Positions 33,614-43,700 of a stretch of DNA of 64,000 bases are shown piece by piece; within the stretch, counting starts at the first letter, position 1, and every line of letters starts with the position of its first letter. The notes beneath the pieces are model-generated. The model searched no databases, had not been told where the DNA came from, and saw only the letters and a program-made list of their open reading frames with translations. A program made the translations under genes and the position numbers. This stretch comes from Thiolinea disciformis DSM 14473 (lineage in GTDB: Bacteria; Pseudomonadota; Gammaproteobacteria; Thiotrichales; Thiotrichaceae): positions 248,001 to 312,000 of the forward strand of contig NZ_AQVE01000001.1 of assembly GCF_000371925.1 (NCBI RefSeq). Direction: 5' to 3'.

Positions 33614-34156
33614 TTAATCGTAGTGCAGCATGGTTTTCGACAAAGACGGCTCACGCCCCGCGAGTAAATCACTTAAGATCGCATAAAATGCATCACCAGA
33701 CGGTGGACAACCAGGTAGGTAATAATCCACACGCACCACTTCATGCAGCGGATGTACTTTGGAAAGCAATAAGGGCAATTCAGGATCACTGGGAATCATC
33801 GGATTATCCACGCCCACGCCATTCAAATAGGCTTCTTGCAAACACTCTTGCACCTCATAATGATTGCGCATCGCAGGCACACCACCATTGATAGCGCACG
33901 CACCGACCGCAATCAGAATCTTGCAGTTGTTGCGAAATTCGCGCAGTACATGCACATTCTCAGCATTACACAAACCACCTTCGACCAAACCAATATCGCA
34001 AGGCTGACAGTGTTTAATATCGGTCAAGGGTGAACGATCAAATTCCACGTGTTCGAGCAAACCCACCAAGCGTTCATCCATATCTAAAAACGACATATGG
34101 CAACCAAAACAACCTGCCAACGAGGTCGTAGCAACGCGTACTTTATTAGTCATCAT
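33614..34156 (-). CDS. hoxY: NAD-reducing hydrogenase small subunit
   Basis: About 180 residues from ATGATG at 34156; longer readings to 34246 lie inside hoxU and are not credible. The short small subunit typical of bidirectional hydrogenases: proximal cluster cysteines in LAGCFGCHMSFLDMD, GACAINGG and LPGCPPSGD. No twin-arginine signal, so it is cytoplasmic. It overlaps hoxU by 11 bp. Confidence 0.92.
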   Translation of the reverse strand: MMTNKVRVATTSLAGCFGCHMSFLDMDERLVGLLEHVEFDRSPLTDIKHCQPCDIGLVEGGLCNAENVHVLREFRNNCKILIAVGACAINGGVPAMRNHYEVQECLQEAYLNGVGVDNPMIPSDPELPLLLSKVHPLHEVVRVDYYLPGCPPSGDAFYAILSDLLAGREPSLSKTMLHYD

Positions 34157-34889
34157 GGTGTTCCGTTTTGTGCAGATTGAAGGTGGCAATATCCGATTCT
34201 GCAACCGTGTGCAAATCAAAGGTACGCCGTCCAATCGGGACTTCATGCCCGTGATTTTTCGGCAGAATTGCCCCTACAGGACAAATATGTGCAGCTAAAT
34301 CGTCTTTGTTTAAATCGCTATCGCCCAATTTGCCAGAGGGTGAGTTTACAATTACATGGTTTTGCGCACCCCGTCCGCTTAAAGCAAATACATTTTTGCC
34401 ATCAATCTGTTGGCTGGCACGCACACACAAACCACACATAATGCAACGGTCACGATCCAAAATCAGATCAGGGTGGGACGCATCCACTTCACGACGCGGA
34501 TAAAAGGGTGGGAAATGCCCATCGAGCATCCCTAAGTGGTAGCCCAAAGCTTGCAAGGTACAGTCACCCGTTTTGTCACAGGTGGGGCATAAATGATTGC
34601 CCTCGACAAATAACATTTGCACTAAGGTCTTACGGACTTCGGTTAAGGCAGGCGTATTATTGGCAACTTGCATACCCTGACTGGCGGGAAAGGTACACGC
34701 CGACATGCTGCGCCCGTCCACATCTACCGTGCACAGTTTGCAACTGCCATGTGGTTTGAGTTCGGGCTTGTGGCATAAATGCGGAATGTAAATCCCTGCC
34801 GCCAAGGCTGCATCCATAATGGTTTGCCCTGCACTAAAGGGTACTACCTGACCATCAATCGTCAGGGTGTTTTCTAATAATTGATTCAT
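34146..34889 (-). CDS. hoxU: NAD-reducing hydrogenase diaphorase subunit, iron-sulfur
   Basis: A 247-residue NuoG-like subunit. [2Fe-2S] cysteines in HLCHKPELKPHGSCKLC and SACTF, the His/Cys site HLCPTCDKTGDC, and a ferredoxin-type CIMCGLCVRA. It wires HoxY to HoxF. It overlaps hoxF by 4 bp (ATGA) at its start and hoxY at its end. Confidence 0.93.
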   Translation of the reverse strand: MNQLLENTLTIDGQVVPFSAGQTIMDAALAAGIYIPHLCHKPELKPHGSCKLCTVDVDGRSMSACTFPASQGMQVANNTPALTEVRKTLVQMLFVEGNHLCPTCDKTGDCTLQALGYHLGMLDGHFPPFYPRREVDASHPDLILDRDRCIMCGLCVRASQQIDGKNVFALSGRGAQNHVIVNSPSGKLGDSDLNKDDLAAHICPVGAILPKNHGHEVPIGRRTFDLHTVAESDIATFNLHKTEHHDD

Positions 34890-36655
34890 GCTAAATGCGC
34901 CTCCGCATCGTCGCGATGGCTGAGTTGACGTGTTGTTTCCAGCGCCGCATCCAGATTGAAAAATGGTTCATACTCTTGATGCAATAAGCGTTGCTCACAC
35001 ACATGCGGAAAGTGTTCTAATAAATCCAAAATCGGATTGGCTGCGGTTTGCCCCAGACCACAATGCGAACGTTTTTTTACCAATTTGGCTAAGCGTGCCA
35101 TTTCTTCACGGTCATAAGCTGTGCCGTGTCCTGCTTCGATTTTATCTAAGTACTTGCGCAATAACGGCGTACCCACACGACAGGGTGTACAAAAGCCGCA
35201 GCTTTCATGCGCAAAGAAATGGGTGAAATTACGCACGACTTTCAACAGATCACGCTGTTGCCCATAAATCATGATCGAGCCGCCCGTGGCTAAATCTTCA
35301 AATGCTAATTGGCGTCCAAAGTCTTTGCGATGCACTAAAGTACCTGAAGGGCCACCCACTTGTACGGCTTGCGCATCACTAGCCCCACAATCGTCTAATA
35401 CTTGTTGCACCGTAACACCAAACGCATACTCATAAATGCCCGCTTTGGTGCAATCGCCGCTAATACTCAACAGTTTAGAACCCGCTGATTGTTCCGTACC
35501 ATGTGCTTTAAACCAGTTTGCGCCTTTAGATACGATATGTGCCGCAGCGACAAAGGTCTCGACATTATTCACCACAGTAGGTTGGCCTAAATAACCGTGT
35601 GTCACAGGAAACGGTGGTCGAATGCGTGGTACACCACGTTTCTGTTCTAAAGACTCTAGTAGTGCTGATTCTTCACCACAAATATAAGCCCCCGCACCCA
35701 CCACTAATTCAATATCAAAAGTAAAGCCTTGTTGACCTAAGATGTTTTGCCCTAATAACTGTTGCTGACGGCGCTCAGTCAGTACTTGTTGAATGTGCGG
35801 CACAAGATAACGGTATTCACCGCGCAGATATAAATAACCTTGCTGTGCACCAAGCGCATACGCCGCCACGGTCATACCTTCAAACAGTTCGTGTGCATGA
35901 TCGGTTAATAAAATCCGATCTTTAAACGTGCCAGGTTCACCCTCATCCGCATTACACACTACATAATGTTGTGCTCCTTGCGCTTGACGACAAAACTCCC
36001 ATTTCATCCCTGTAGTAAACCCTGCGCCACCACGACCGCGTAAGCCAGATTGTTTAAGGGTTTGAATTAAAGCATCGCTACCTAATTTAAATGCGGCAGT
36101 TAAAGCACTACCTTGTTCCAAAGGTTGCTCCAGCAACAAACCCTTTTTATAAATTTGGGTGTTAATGCTAAACAGTTCAGGTGACCATTGATCTAAGGGT
36201 GTTTTGCTTTCAATGTACTCGGCAATCTGTTTAAGACGCGTTGAATCTAAATGCGCGATCACTCGATCATTAATCAGTAGTGAAGCGCCATGATCGCACA
36301 TACCAATGCAAGAGGTTTCATCAATACTAACCAGTCCATCTGTGCGTGTAATACCTTGTTCTACTTTGAGCAATTGGCAAAGCTCGCGCATTAATGCTAA
36401 ATCACCACAACTGGTGCAATTACTAAATAACAGAGTGTACTGACCGCGTGGTGTGCGGGTGAAAAAGGAATAGAAGTCGATAACGGATTCGATTTGTGCT
36501 AGTGGTAATTGCAGGGTTTCAGAAACCTGTTTAGATTGCTGTGTAGGTATATAACGATACTGTTGTTGAATGGCGTGTAATTGATGTAATAAATGTGGCA
36601 TTAAGCCATTTACAGCCTGATCAGGGCAAGGCTCACCCTGTAGGAGTTGCTGCAT
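34886..36655 (-). CDS. hoxF: NAD-reducing hydrogenase diaphorase subunit, flavoprotein
   Basis: A 589-residue fusion of a NuoE-like N-terminal domain (about 1-160, cysteines in SNCTSCGD and SCIGMCD) and a NuoF-like domain (about 190-580) with NADH site GLRGRGGAGFTTGMKW, FMN site GAGAYICGEESALLES and the [4Fe-4S] motif ESCGFCTPCRVGT. This one-protein form is that of Ralstonia-type HoxF rather than the separate HoxE/HoxF of cyanobacteria. It reduces NAD+ with electrons from HoxHY. First gene of hoxFUYHW. Confidence 0.94.
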   Translation of the reverse strand: MQQLLQGEPCPDQAVNGLMPHLLHQLHAIQQQYRYIPTQQSKQVSETLQLPLAQIESVIDFYSFFTRTPRGQYTLLFSNCTSCGDLALMRELCQLLKVEQGITRTDGLVSIDETSCIGMCDHGASLLINDRVIAHLDSTRLKQIAEYIESKTPLDQWSPELFSINTQIYKKGLLLEQPLEQGSALTAAFKLGSDALIQTLKQSGLRGRGGAGFTTGMKWEFCRQAQGAQHYVVCNADEGEPGTFKDRILLTDHAHELFEGMTVAAYALGAQQGYLYLRGEYRYLVPHIQQVLTERRQQQLLGQNILGQQGFTFDIELVVGAGAYICGEESALLESLEQKRGVPRIRPPFPVTHGYLGQPTVVNNVETFVAAAHIVSKGANWFKAHGTEQSAGSKLLSISGDCTKAGIYEYAFGVTVQQVLDDCGASDAQAVQVGGPSGTLVHRKDFGRQLAFEDLATGGSIMIYGQQRDLLKVVRNFTHFFAHESCGFCTPCRVGTPLLRKYLDKIEAGHGTAYDREEMARLAKLVKKRSHCGLGQTAANPILDLLEHFPHVCEQRLLHQEYEPFFNLDAALETTRQLSHRDDAEAHLA

Positions 36656-36677
36656 AAATTGTTCCTTTGGTGGTAAA

Positions 36678-36712
36678 CATAAGCGTGAAATTAAAATCGA
36701 TTAATGCTTATG
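36678..36712. promoter_or_regulatory. Inverted repeat in the hox promoter region
   Basis: CATAAGC (36678-36684) and GCTTATG (36706-36712), spacer 21 nt, 20-60 bp upstream of the hoxF start. It could bind a regulator such as an NtrC-type HoxA, but no -24/-12 sigma-54 promoter was found nearby, so this is only a candidate. The rest of 36656-36874 is AT-rich with no gene. Confidence 0.25.
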
Positions 36713-36874
36713 TGGTGTGATTATCATCCCATTACCGAATTGTTTTTTAGATTATTATCATAACTAGTTTAACAAGTCGTCACTTGGACAACAATGCTCA
36801 CAAAATAATCATTTATTTTAATTAGCCAACAACGAATTCATCACCTTTTACAAGACCATTGCGCTCCTTACTTA

Positions 36875-37390
36875 TGTTCTGGTCAAGTGATTTAAGATAC
36901 CTGTTTAAGCGTTTTTTTGTTCAACTAGGTTGTTTAACCACTCGTGTTTAAGGCTGCCGAAGAAACGTTCAACCACTGCATTATCATAGCGAGCGCCTTT
37001 AACGCCCATAAAGGCTGGATGCGGTGTAAAGCAAGTGTTTGTTGAAAGCGCAGGCTAGTGTATTGCGATCCCCGATCGGAATGAAACAACAACCATGCTT
37101 GAGGAGTCGGCTGTCGTACACTAAGGCATTGTGCAATACCTGTAAGACTACATCGGTAGTGATACGTGCCGATAGTGCCCAACCAATAATCCGTCGAGAA
37201 TATAAATCCATCACGATAGCCAAGTATAACCAACCTTCAAAGGCATGTAGATAATTGATGTCAGCCGCCCACACTTGATTGATATGGCTGGGATTAAACG
37301 CCCAATTCAGAGGGTTATCGACTGCCCCGTAGGACGGATCTCGCACGGTGGTCGTGCTCATGAAAAAAGAATCACTTTAACAGGGTTCTT
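36875..37390 (-). mobile_element. Decayed, internally deleted IS3-family element
   Basis: Contains the 3' half of an IS3-type orfB. The right end probably starts near 36875 (TGTTCTGGTCAAGTGATT). A related sequence in inverted orientation, AATCACTTTAACAG at 37370-37383, matches the complement of that end at 12 of 14 positions, so both termini seem present around an element that lost orfA and the start of orfB. No target duplication was confirmed. Confidence 0.55.
36905..37361 (-). pseudogene. IS3-family transposase orfB, truncated and frameshifted
   Basis: Catalytic (rve) domain pieces: NQVWAADINYLHAFEGWLYL (first Asp), a frame change at the VYDSR/VRQPTP region near 37108, then LLFHSDRGSQYTS (second Asp), a second frame change near 37023, and GARYDNAVVERFFGSLKHEW (the Glu) to the stop at 36905-36907. 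The N-terminal helix-turn-helix region and orfA are gone. Non-functional. Confidence 0.8.
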
Positions 37391-37564
37391 TTTGTAAAAA
37401 CCTAGAAGTGATAACTTTATTAAGTTACAAACACTGAGCGTTTCTTAGGTCAAATAAATAAGCGAAGTTGTTAACTTCACCTAATCACAACTTAGGTAGC
37501 TGTTGAAAGCCCAGTGTTTGAAGAAGCGTTTCTTAAAGTTACACACCACTTGAGGAGAGAAGAT

Positions 37565-38731
37565 ATGCAGCAGCCACTCAGTAAATGGCATCGGCAAATT
37601 ATGGCAGCTATGGCAATGAGCCTTGCTTTAGTGAGTACCAGTAAGGGCTTCGCTGCTGAATCTTGTGAAGATGTGGATCAAGGTAAATGTACGCTTGAAC
37701 TGAGCACAGGCATTAAAATGGCCTATGTTGAAGCGGGTAAACCAGATGGTGAAACCGTTTTTTTGCTCCACGGTTTAACCGATAGTAGTCGCTCGTGGTC
37801 TCTGGTGATGCGGACATTGCGTGAAATGCAACCTGATTGGCACATTATTGCCTTAGATCAACGCGGACATGGTGCTAGCTCTTTACCACCCGCAGAAAAG
37901 TGCGCGGAAAAGCCGGAAACCTGCTACAAGATGAGTGATTTTGCAGACGATATTGTGGCCTTTATGCAAGCTAAAAATATTGCTAAAGCTCACTTCGTAG
38001 GGCATTCGATGGGTAGTTTTATTACCCAAGAAATGGCATTGGCACACCCTGATAAAGTCAATAAGGTAGTGCTCGTTGCTACCTCCAATAAGGGGCTAGA
38101 CAATCCAGTGTTACGTGATTATGTATTGAAGGAGCCAGTGGAGGGAGCGTGGAAAAAAGCATTGGATGAAAAGAAAATCACACAGCCTGAAGCTATTTAT
38201 AACGCCAGCCCCAGTGATGCTGACCCTAATATTGAAGCATGGTTGGCCAACTCTTGGGATGTGGATGTCATAGCTGATCCTAAATTAGTTGCCGCTATCG
38301 TTAAAGAAACTGCCCACGTCAAATTAGGTACATGGATGGGCGCAACCAAAGCCTTACTGGGGCAGGACAATACTGAACGACTCAAAAATTTAACCATTCC
38401 CGCTTTAGTACTGTGGGGTACACAAGATGCAATCTTCTATAACGACCCTGATCAAACTGGCATAAAAGCGGCTTTGACTGAAGCGGCTAAAGCAGGCAAA
38501 ACCAACTATTTCTGGAAGCAATATGGTACTATTCCTTTACCTGCTTCTGGTTCACAAGAAAACGATATAGGGCATAATATTCAATGGGAAGCACCTAAAG
38601 AAATAGCCAAAGATATTGTGTCTTTTATTCAAACTGGCAAACCTACTTTGGATTTATATCGCTCAGATCCACAACATTTACAAACTATTGTGACTGAATC
38701 TGGCAAAGCAGAATTGTTGCCTGCTCAATAA
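37565..38731 (+). CDS. Secreted alpha/beta hydrolase
   Basis: About 388 residues from the ATG at 37565, which has GGAGAGAAG upstream (a longer frame to 37514 has no support). Signal peptide to about residue 31 (cleavage near FAA-ES). The hydrolase fold shows FLLHGLTDSSRSW (oxyanion loop), ALDQRGHGASS, nucleophile elbow VGHSMGSF and a late histidine in DIGHNIQ. Cysteines in ESCEDVDQGKC could pair. The substrate is unknown; it may be an esterase or lactonase in the periplasm. Confidence 0.88.
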   Translation: MQQPLSKWHRQIMAAMAMSLALVSTSKGFAAESCEDVDQGKCTLELSTGIKMAYVEAGKPDGETVFLLHGLTDSSRSWSLVMRTLREMQPDWHIIALDQRGHGASSLPPAEKCAEKPETCYKMSDFADDIVAFMQAKNIAKAHFVGHSMGSFITQEMALAHPDKVNKVVLVATSNKGLDNPVLRDYVLKEPVEGAWKKALDEKKITQPEAIYNASPSDADPNIEAWLANSWDVDVIADPKLVAAIVKETAHVKLGTWMGATKALLGQDNTERLKNLTIPALVLWGTQDAIFYNDPDQTGIKAALTEAAKAGKTNYFWKQYGTIPLPASGSQENDIGHNIQWEAPKEIAKDIVSFIQTGKPTLDLYRSDPQHLQTIVTESGKAELLPAQ

Positions 38732-38848
38732 GTTGATTTACTTGATAAGTAGCTTACTGCGGCAGTAGGCTACTCACTCCATAACCTAAGTTTGGCATAA
38801 GCCAGAAATAAGCTTTGCAAAGCCTATTGAAGAAGGCCTTCCCCTAAC

Positions 38849-39433
38849 TTAGCTGCCTATAATAGGTTTCGTAAACACTAACTCTCGACAAGGTTCACCG
38901 CGCTGTAAATACTTAATCTCAAAGTGTGTTCGCCCCGGTTCTGAAAGAGTCTTTTCTTCGTAAGGTAGCTGCCAAGTTTGTTCGGCTTGCTGCTTCGCTT
39001 CGGCAAGGTACTCGGGAATATTGCTCGCTAAATGAACGTGTCCCCGAGGTTTGAGGCGTGATAACAAAAATGCGAAAAATGGCATATTGAGCCAGCGTTG
39101 CGCAGGGTTTTTGGGTTCGGGATTGGGATAGAGAATAAAGACCCGCTCCAAGCTTTCTGGCGGTAAAGCATGTACCACCCAAGGAATCGCATCCGCATGA
39201 ATGGGATGCAAATTCCTAAGCGGATTGGCTTGATAACTGTGCCAAAACTTCTGAAATTTCTCAGCCGTACGCTCAATCGCATACAGCTCTATCGTAGGAT
39301 GTTGTGCCGCAAAACTTAAGGCGTGTAAGCCCACGCCTGCACCAATTTCCAAGCAAATAGGCCGATCATGGGGCAGTTGTGGGCGCACAAAATCACGTGG
39401 CGGCCTTAATAGTTCGGGACGAAACGCTCTCAC
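38849..39433 (-). CDS. TrmB-like SAM-dependent methyltransferase
   Basis: A 194-residue class I methyltransferase that resembles tRNA (guanine-N7) methyltransferase. The SAM site is LEIGAGVGLHALSFA, the catalytic-loop region reads LYPNPEPKNPAQRW (in TrmB it is usually PDPWPKKRH), and GRTHFEIKYL resembles the C-terminal substrate motif. It is shorter than TrmB and the key loop differs, so it may be a paralogue with another substrate. It overlaps the lytic transglycosylase gene by 4 bp. Confidence 0.75.
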   Translation of the reverse strand: MRAFRPELLRPPRDFVRPQLPHDRPICLEIGAGVGLHALSFAAQHPTIELYAIERTAEKFQKFWHSYQANPLRNLHPIHADAIPWVVHALPPESLERVFILYPNPEPKNPAQRWLNMPFFAFLLSRLKPRGHVHLASNIPEYLAEAKQQAEQTWQLPYEEKTLSEPGRTHFEIKYLQRGEPCRELVFTKPIIGS

Positions 39434-40611
39434 AGTTTGCTTAATAAGCTAGGGTCAGGATAACCATCCGCAGGTAAACCTAATTGTTTTTGTACAGAAC
39501 GTACCGCTGCACGGGTTTGCTCGCCGATAATGCCATCGATTTTACCCACATTCATACCACGGGCTTGTAAGCGCGCTTGCAAATCACGGACTTGGTTTAA
39601 CGAAAGCTTGGGCACTAAACCATTGCCCGGACTCATAGCACCTGCTCCTGCTAGGCGCGTGGCAAAATAGGCAGCGGTCGTAGTGTAAACAGTTGATTCA
39701 TTCCATTGTAATAACACATCGAAGTTGGGATAGGCCAAAAACGCAGGGCCGAGTCGTCCCATGGGTAGTAATAACGCGGCACTGCCTCCGCCATTTAACG
39801 CTTTGCCGCTTGGGGTAGTAACACCTTGTGCAGCCCATTCGCTAATGGGCAGTTTATTGTCGAGGCGTGCCAGTGACCAATCCATATCTTTTGGCACACG
39901 TACTTCGCGCAACCACGGTTCACCCGCCCGCCAGCCATAATTGCGCAACATGCTAGCCCCTGAGGCTAAGGCATCCGCTCTGGAGTGAATCAAATCACGA
40001 TGCCCATCGCCATCAAAATCAATCCCGAATTTGTTATAACTAGACGGAATAAATTGCATTTGCCCTAATTCACCAGCCCACGCGCCCCGCATACTGGCTG
40101 GCGTTTGGTCACCTTTTTGGACTAATTGCAAGGCGTGCATTAATTCGGGGCGGAATAAGTCGGGGCGGCGACAATCGTGTGCCAGTGTGACTAAAGAGCG
40201 AATCGTGGGAAAGTCGCCTGTCACTGCCCCAAAATCAGTTTCCAAGCCCCAGAACGCAGCCAGAATCTCAGCGGGAACACCAAATTGCTGTTCAATACGA
40301 CTAAATAAAGCGCCATTTTTGGCAATATTGGCACGCCCCAAATTCATACGATTGCTATTCACTTTTTTAGAGGAAAACTCCAAAAAGGTTTGTGCAAACA
40401 CCCCCTGAGAACGGTCGCGCTGAATAACGGAAGGGTCGGGACGAATATTGGTTAAGGCATTGTCTAGCGTGGCGGCAGAGATACCTGAAGCAGCGGCTTC
40501 TTGTTTAAAATCACTTAACCATGCATCGAAATCAGGAGAGCGGCAATCAGCCCAAGCGGACGTACTGGCCACGGAAAATAGCAAAAAAAGTGTAGAACGG
40601 AAATAGCGCAT
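39430..40611 (-). CDS. Lytic murein transglycosylase (MltB family)
   Basis: A 393-residue periplasmic wall enzyme with a signal peptide (cleavage near AWA-DC). The MltB-type domain (about 25-320) has the catalytic glutamate region FWGLETDFGAVTG and GELGQMQFIPSSYNKFG; a C-terminal peptidoglycan-binding domain (about 335-393) has IDGIIGEQTRAAVRSVQ. It cleaves glycan strands to 1,6-anhydro products. Upstream of, and coupled to, the TrmB-like gene. Confidence 0.92.
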   Translation of the reverse strand: MRYFRSTLFLLFSVASTSAWADCRSPDFDAWLSDFKQEAAASGISAATLDNALTNIRPDPSVIQRDRSQGVFAQTFLEFSSKKVNSNRMNLGRANIAKNGALFSRIEQQFGVPAEILAAFWGLETDFGAVTGDFPTIRSLVTLAHDCRRPDLFRPELMHALQLVQKGDQTPASMRGAWAGELGQMQFIPSSYNKFGIDFDGDGHRDLIHSRADALASGASMLRNYGWRAGEPWLREVRVPKDMDWSLARLDNKLPISEWAAQGVTTPSGKALNGGGSAALLLPMGRLGPAFLAYPNFDVLLQWNESTVYTTTAAYFATRLAGAGAMSPGNGLVPKLSLNQVRDLQARLQARGMNVGKIDGIIGEQTRAAVRSVQKQLGLPADGYPDPSLLSKL

Positions 40612-40726
40612 ATCTGCCTTCCTTAGTCTGTAAGAGTGGATTCCTGCGCCTAGTATAACAAGATCGTCGTATCACAACAGTTACACAGGCTGCCTGTGTG
40701 CTTAGGCAGCCTATTGGCGAAAAAGT

Positions 40727-43700
40727 TTAGGACATTAAACTTTGCGCGAGTTTGCGAGAAGTGGCGAAGTCTGTTTTACCACTGCCGAGTTTTGGTACTT
40801 CAGCTACTTTTTTGATCTCAGCCGGTAACATTAAGCCATTGAAACTACCATCTGCCAGTAATTGGTCGCGGACTGCTTTTGGCTCATGCTCGCCACCGAG
40901 CAACAAAATGATTTTCTCGCCTTTTTTCTCGTCAGGACAGTTAATAGCAACAATATCGAGTTCAGGATCTTGCAGGCTTTTGCGAATCGCCTGCTCAACT
41001 GCGGTCAAACTCACCATTTCACCGCCTAATTTGGCGAAGCGTGAATAACGATCCACAATGGTTAAGAAGCCATCTTCGTCTAAATGACCTTTATCACCGG
41101 TCTTATACCAACGTTTACCGTCTAATTCCGCAATCACTTGTGCTGTTTTTTCGGGTGCATTCAAATAGCCCTTCATCACTTGTGGACCACCGGCGAGAAT
41201 TAAGCCATCTGTACCTGCCGCTAAGGTTTCCATAGTCTCAGGATCAACAATGCGGAAAGTCGTGCCGGGTAAAGGCATACCGACGGTGCCTTCGCGACTA
41301 CCCATCTGTATTTTCCAAGAACTGGAGTCTAATTTGTCGGGCACATTCACACTGGCTACGGGAGAAGTTTCTGTCATGCCATAGCCCTCTAAGATAGATT
41401 TATTGAAACGCTGACTAAACAGTTGACGTACTTCGGGCGCAAGCTTTTCCGCGCCTGCCACCACATAGCGTAAGCTTTGGAACATCAATGGATGAACACG
41501 TTGGTTGCGTGCGTAGAGGCGTAAGAATGTCGAGGTCCCAAATAGTACAGTGGCCTCGTATTTTGCCACACCTTTGGCAATATTCACGGCATCAGTGGGA
41601 TCAGGATGACAAACGATGGGAATACCTTCAGAAAGTGGCATGAGAATATTGGCGAGCAAGCCAAAGGCATGAAAGCTAGGCAAGGTTGCCATCAATACAT
41701 CATCCTCACGCGTGTTAAGCATATCCGCGACCTGACGTGCATTAATAGCCAAATTACGATGGCTTAATTCAACCCCTTTTGGTGTACCTTCACTACCACT
41801 AGAAAAAAGAATCGCAGCCGTTAATTCAAGCGAGGTATAGCGTAAATACAGCAGTTCTAACAAGCGTGCAGGTAACAAAATCACTGCTGCCATCGTTAAT
41901 AAGAGCTGATGTTTAGGAATAGCTGCTTTCATATCATCCATAAACACCATCTCGGTATTCGGCAAAATCGCTTGAATATCCAAACTGCGCTGCTCAGCGA
42001 GACGCTTGAGAAATAACTTCGAGGTGTATAGGCGTTTTAAGCCCGCTTGTTCTACCGAGCTTTTGATGGCCTCAGGGCTAGCGGTGTAGTTAATGTTGAC
42101 CACGGTTTTGGCTAAGCTCAATACCGCCATATTCGCCATGGTTCCACCCATACTGGTGGGCAATAAAATACCGACGTTTTGTTCCGGATTCCCTTGTTTG
42201 ATGAGCTTGGCAAAACGGAACACGGCAGTCATAAAGCGATAATTGCCCAATGGCTCACCCAGCACGTCAGTCGCTGCCATGCGCATTCCAAGACGCTTGG
42301 CAACATGCAGCCAAGTGACGGGAATGGGGTCGATCATATGCGAATAGACTTGCCAAGTTTCGAAGGATAGTTCAAATACTTTTTGCTTCAGCTCAGGCGC
42401 TTTGGTGTCTGGTGGCAAGGGTTGGCCGAAAGACACAATCAAGTCACGTTTTAAACCTGAGGGGCGGGTTTCGCGCAAAAAGCCGCTAGAGCGTGAGAAA
42501 CGACTACCCCAAAGGCCATGTAAGTAAAAGGGAATAATAATCGCATTAGTATCTTTAACCGCTTTTTCATAGCCGCGTTTAAATTCTGATAAATGCCCTG
42601 TACGGCTAATGGTGCCTTCAGGAAATAAGCAAACCACATCGCCTTCATTTAAATAGCGTTTTACTTCACTTAAAGCTCCTTCACTAGAGCCAGAGCTAAT
42701 GGGAATAACACCGAAGAAGCTTAGAATGCCTTTTAAATACCACTGTTCATAATAGCCCTTGTCCATTACAAAGCGAATAGCACGAGGGCTGGCGATTTGT
42801 ACTAAAGCCCAATCAATCCAGCTAATGTGATTGCCTAATAATAAAACTCCACCTTTCGAAGGTAGATTATTGAATCCAAGAACTTTTAAGCGATAACGTA
42901 CTTTAAATAAACGTCCCACCAAAAAACGTAATAGAGAATGCGGCATTTTATAAACTGTATAAAGTGCACCAGCACTGACAAGAAAACTAAGAAAGGTAAA
43001 TAAGGCTTGGCTGTCGACTTGTCTTAAGGTAAGCATCACCGCAATGCCAATAAAACTGAGCATGAGGATATTGCTGACTAGATTGAAAGTAGATAAGACA
43101 CGACCTAGTTTTTCAAGGGGAGCATGGTATTGCATTAAAGCATTCAGCGGTACTACAAATAAACCACCCATAATCCCTAAGCTGAAAAAATTCAAGGCTT
43201 GGAAAAATAAACTATCCAACCAAGTGATCAAAGCCACATTGATCATAATGCCTAGCGCACCAACCGGAATAAGGCCGATTTCAATATAGTTGCGCGATAA
43301 TTTTCCCGCCCATAGCGATCCAAGCATAATACCGATGCCCGAGCAGGCAATCAGCGCTTGGACAGTCACGGTATTATGAATATTCAGGTATTGCTTTGCA
43401 TAAGCTGGATAAGCTAAAACAATAAACTGTGAAACCGCCCAAAATACGGATAGGGCAATAATAGTTAGCCAAATAATTTGGCTTCGATAGACTGTTTGGA
43501 AATTGGCACGTGCGAATTGACCTGCAACATAACGTTTCTTGTCAAATATTAGCTCATGGTTAGTAGATCGTGTTAAGGGGAGTTGATAGGAGCACCAGAC
43601 AACAAAACCAGAAAGTAAAAATAAAGCCCAGCCTAAACTAGCTATTAAAGCCAAAACTTGCGATTCACTGCTAAAAATTTCATTAGCGAGCTTCATTTCA

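Noticed and set aside
36656-36760. Sigma-54 promoter for the hydrogenase operon
   Set aside because: No GG-N10-GC arrangement with adequate flanks could be found; only an inverted repeat remains.
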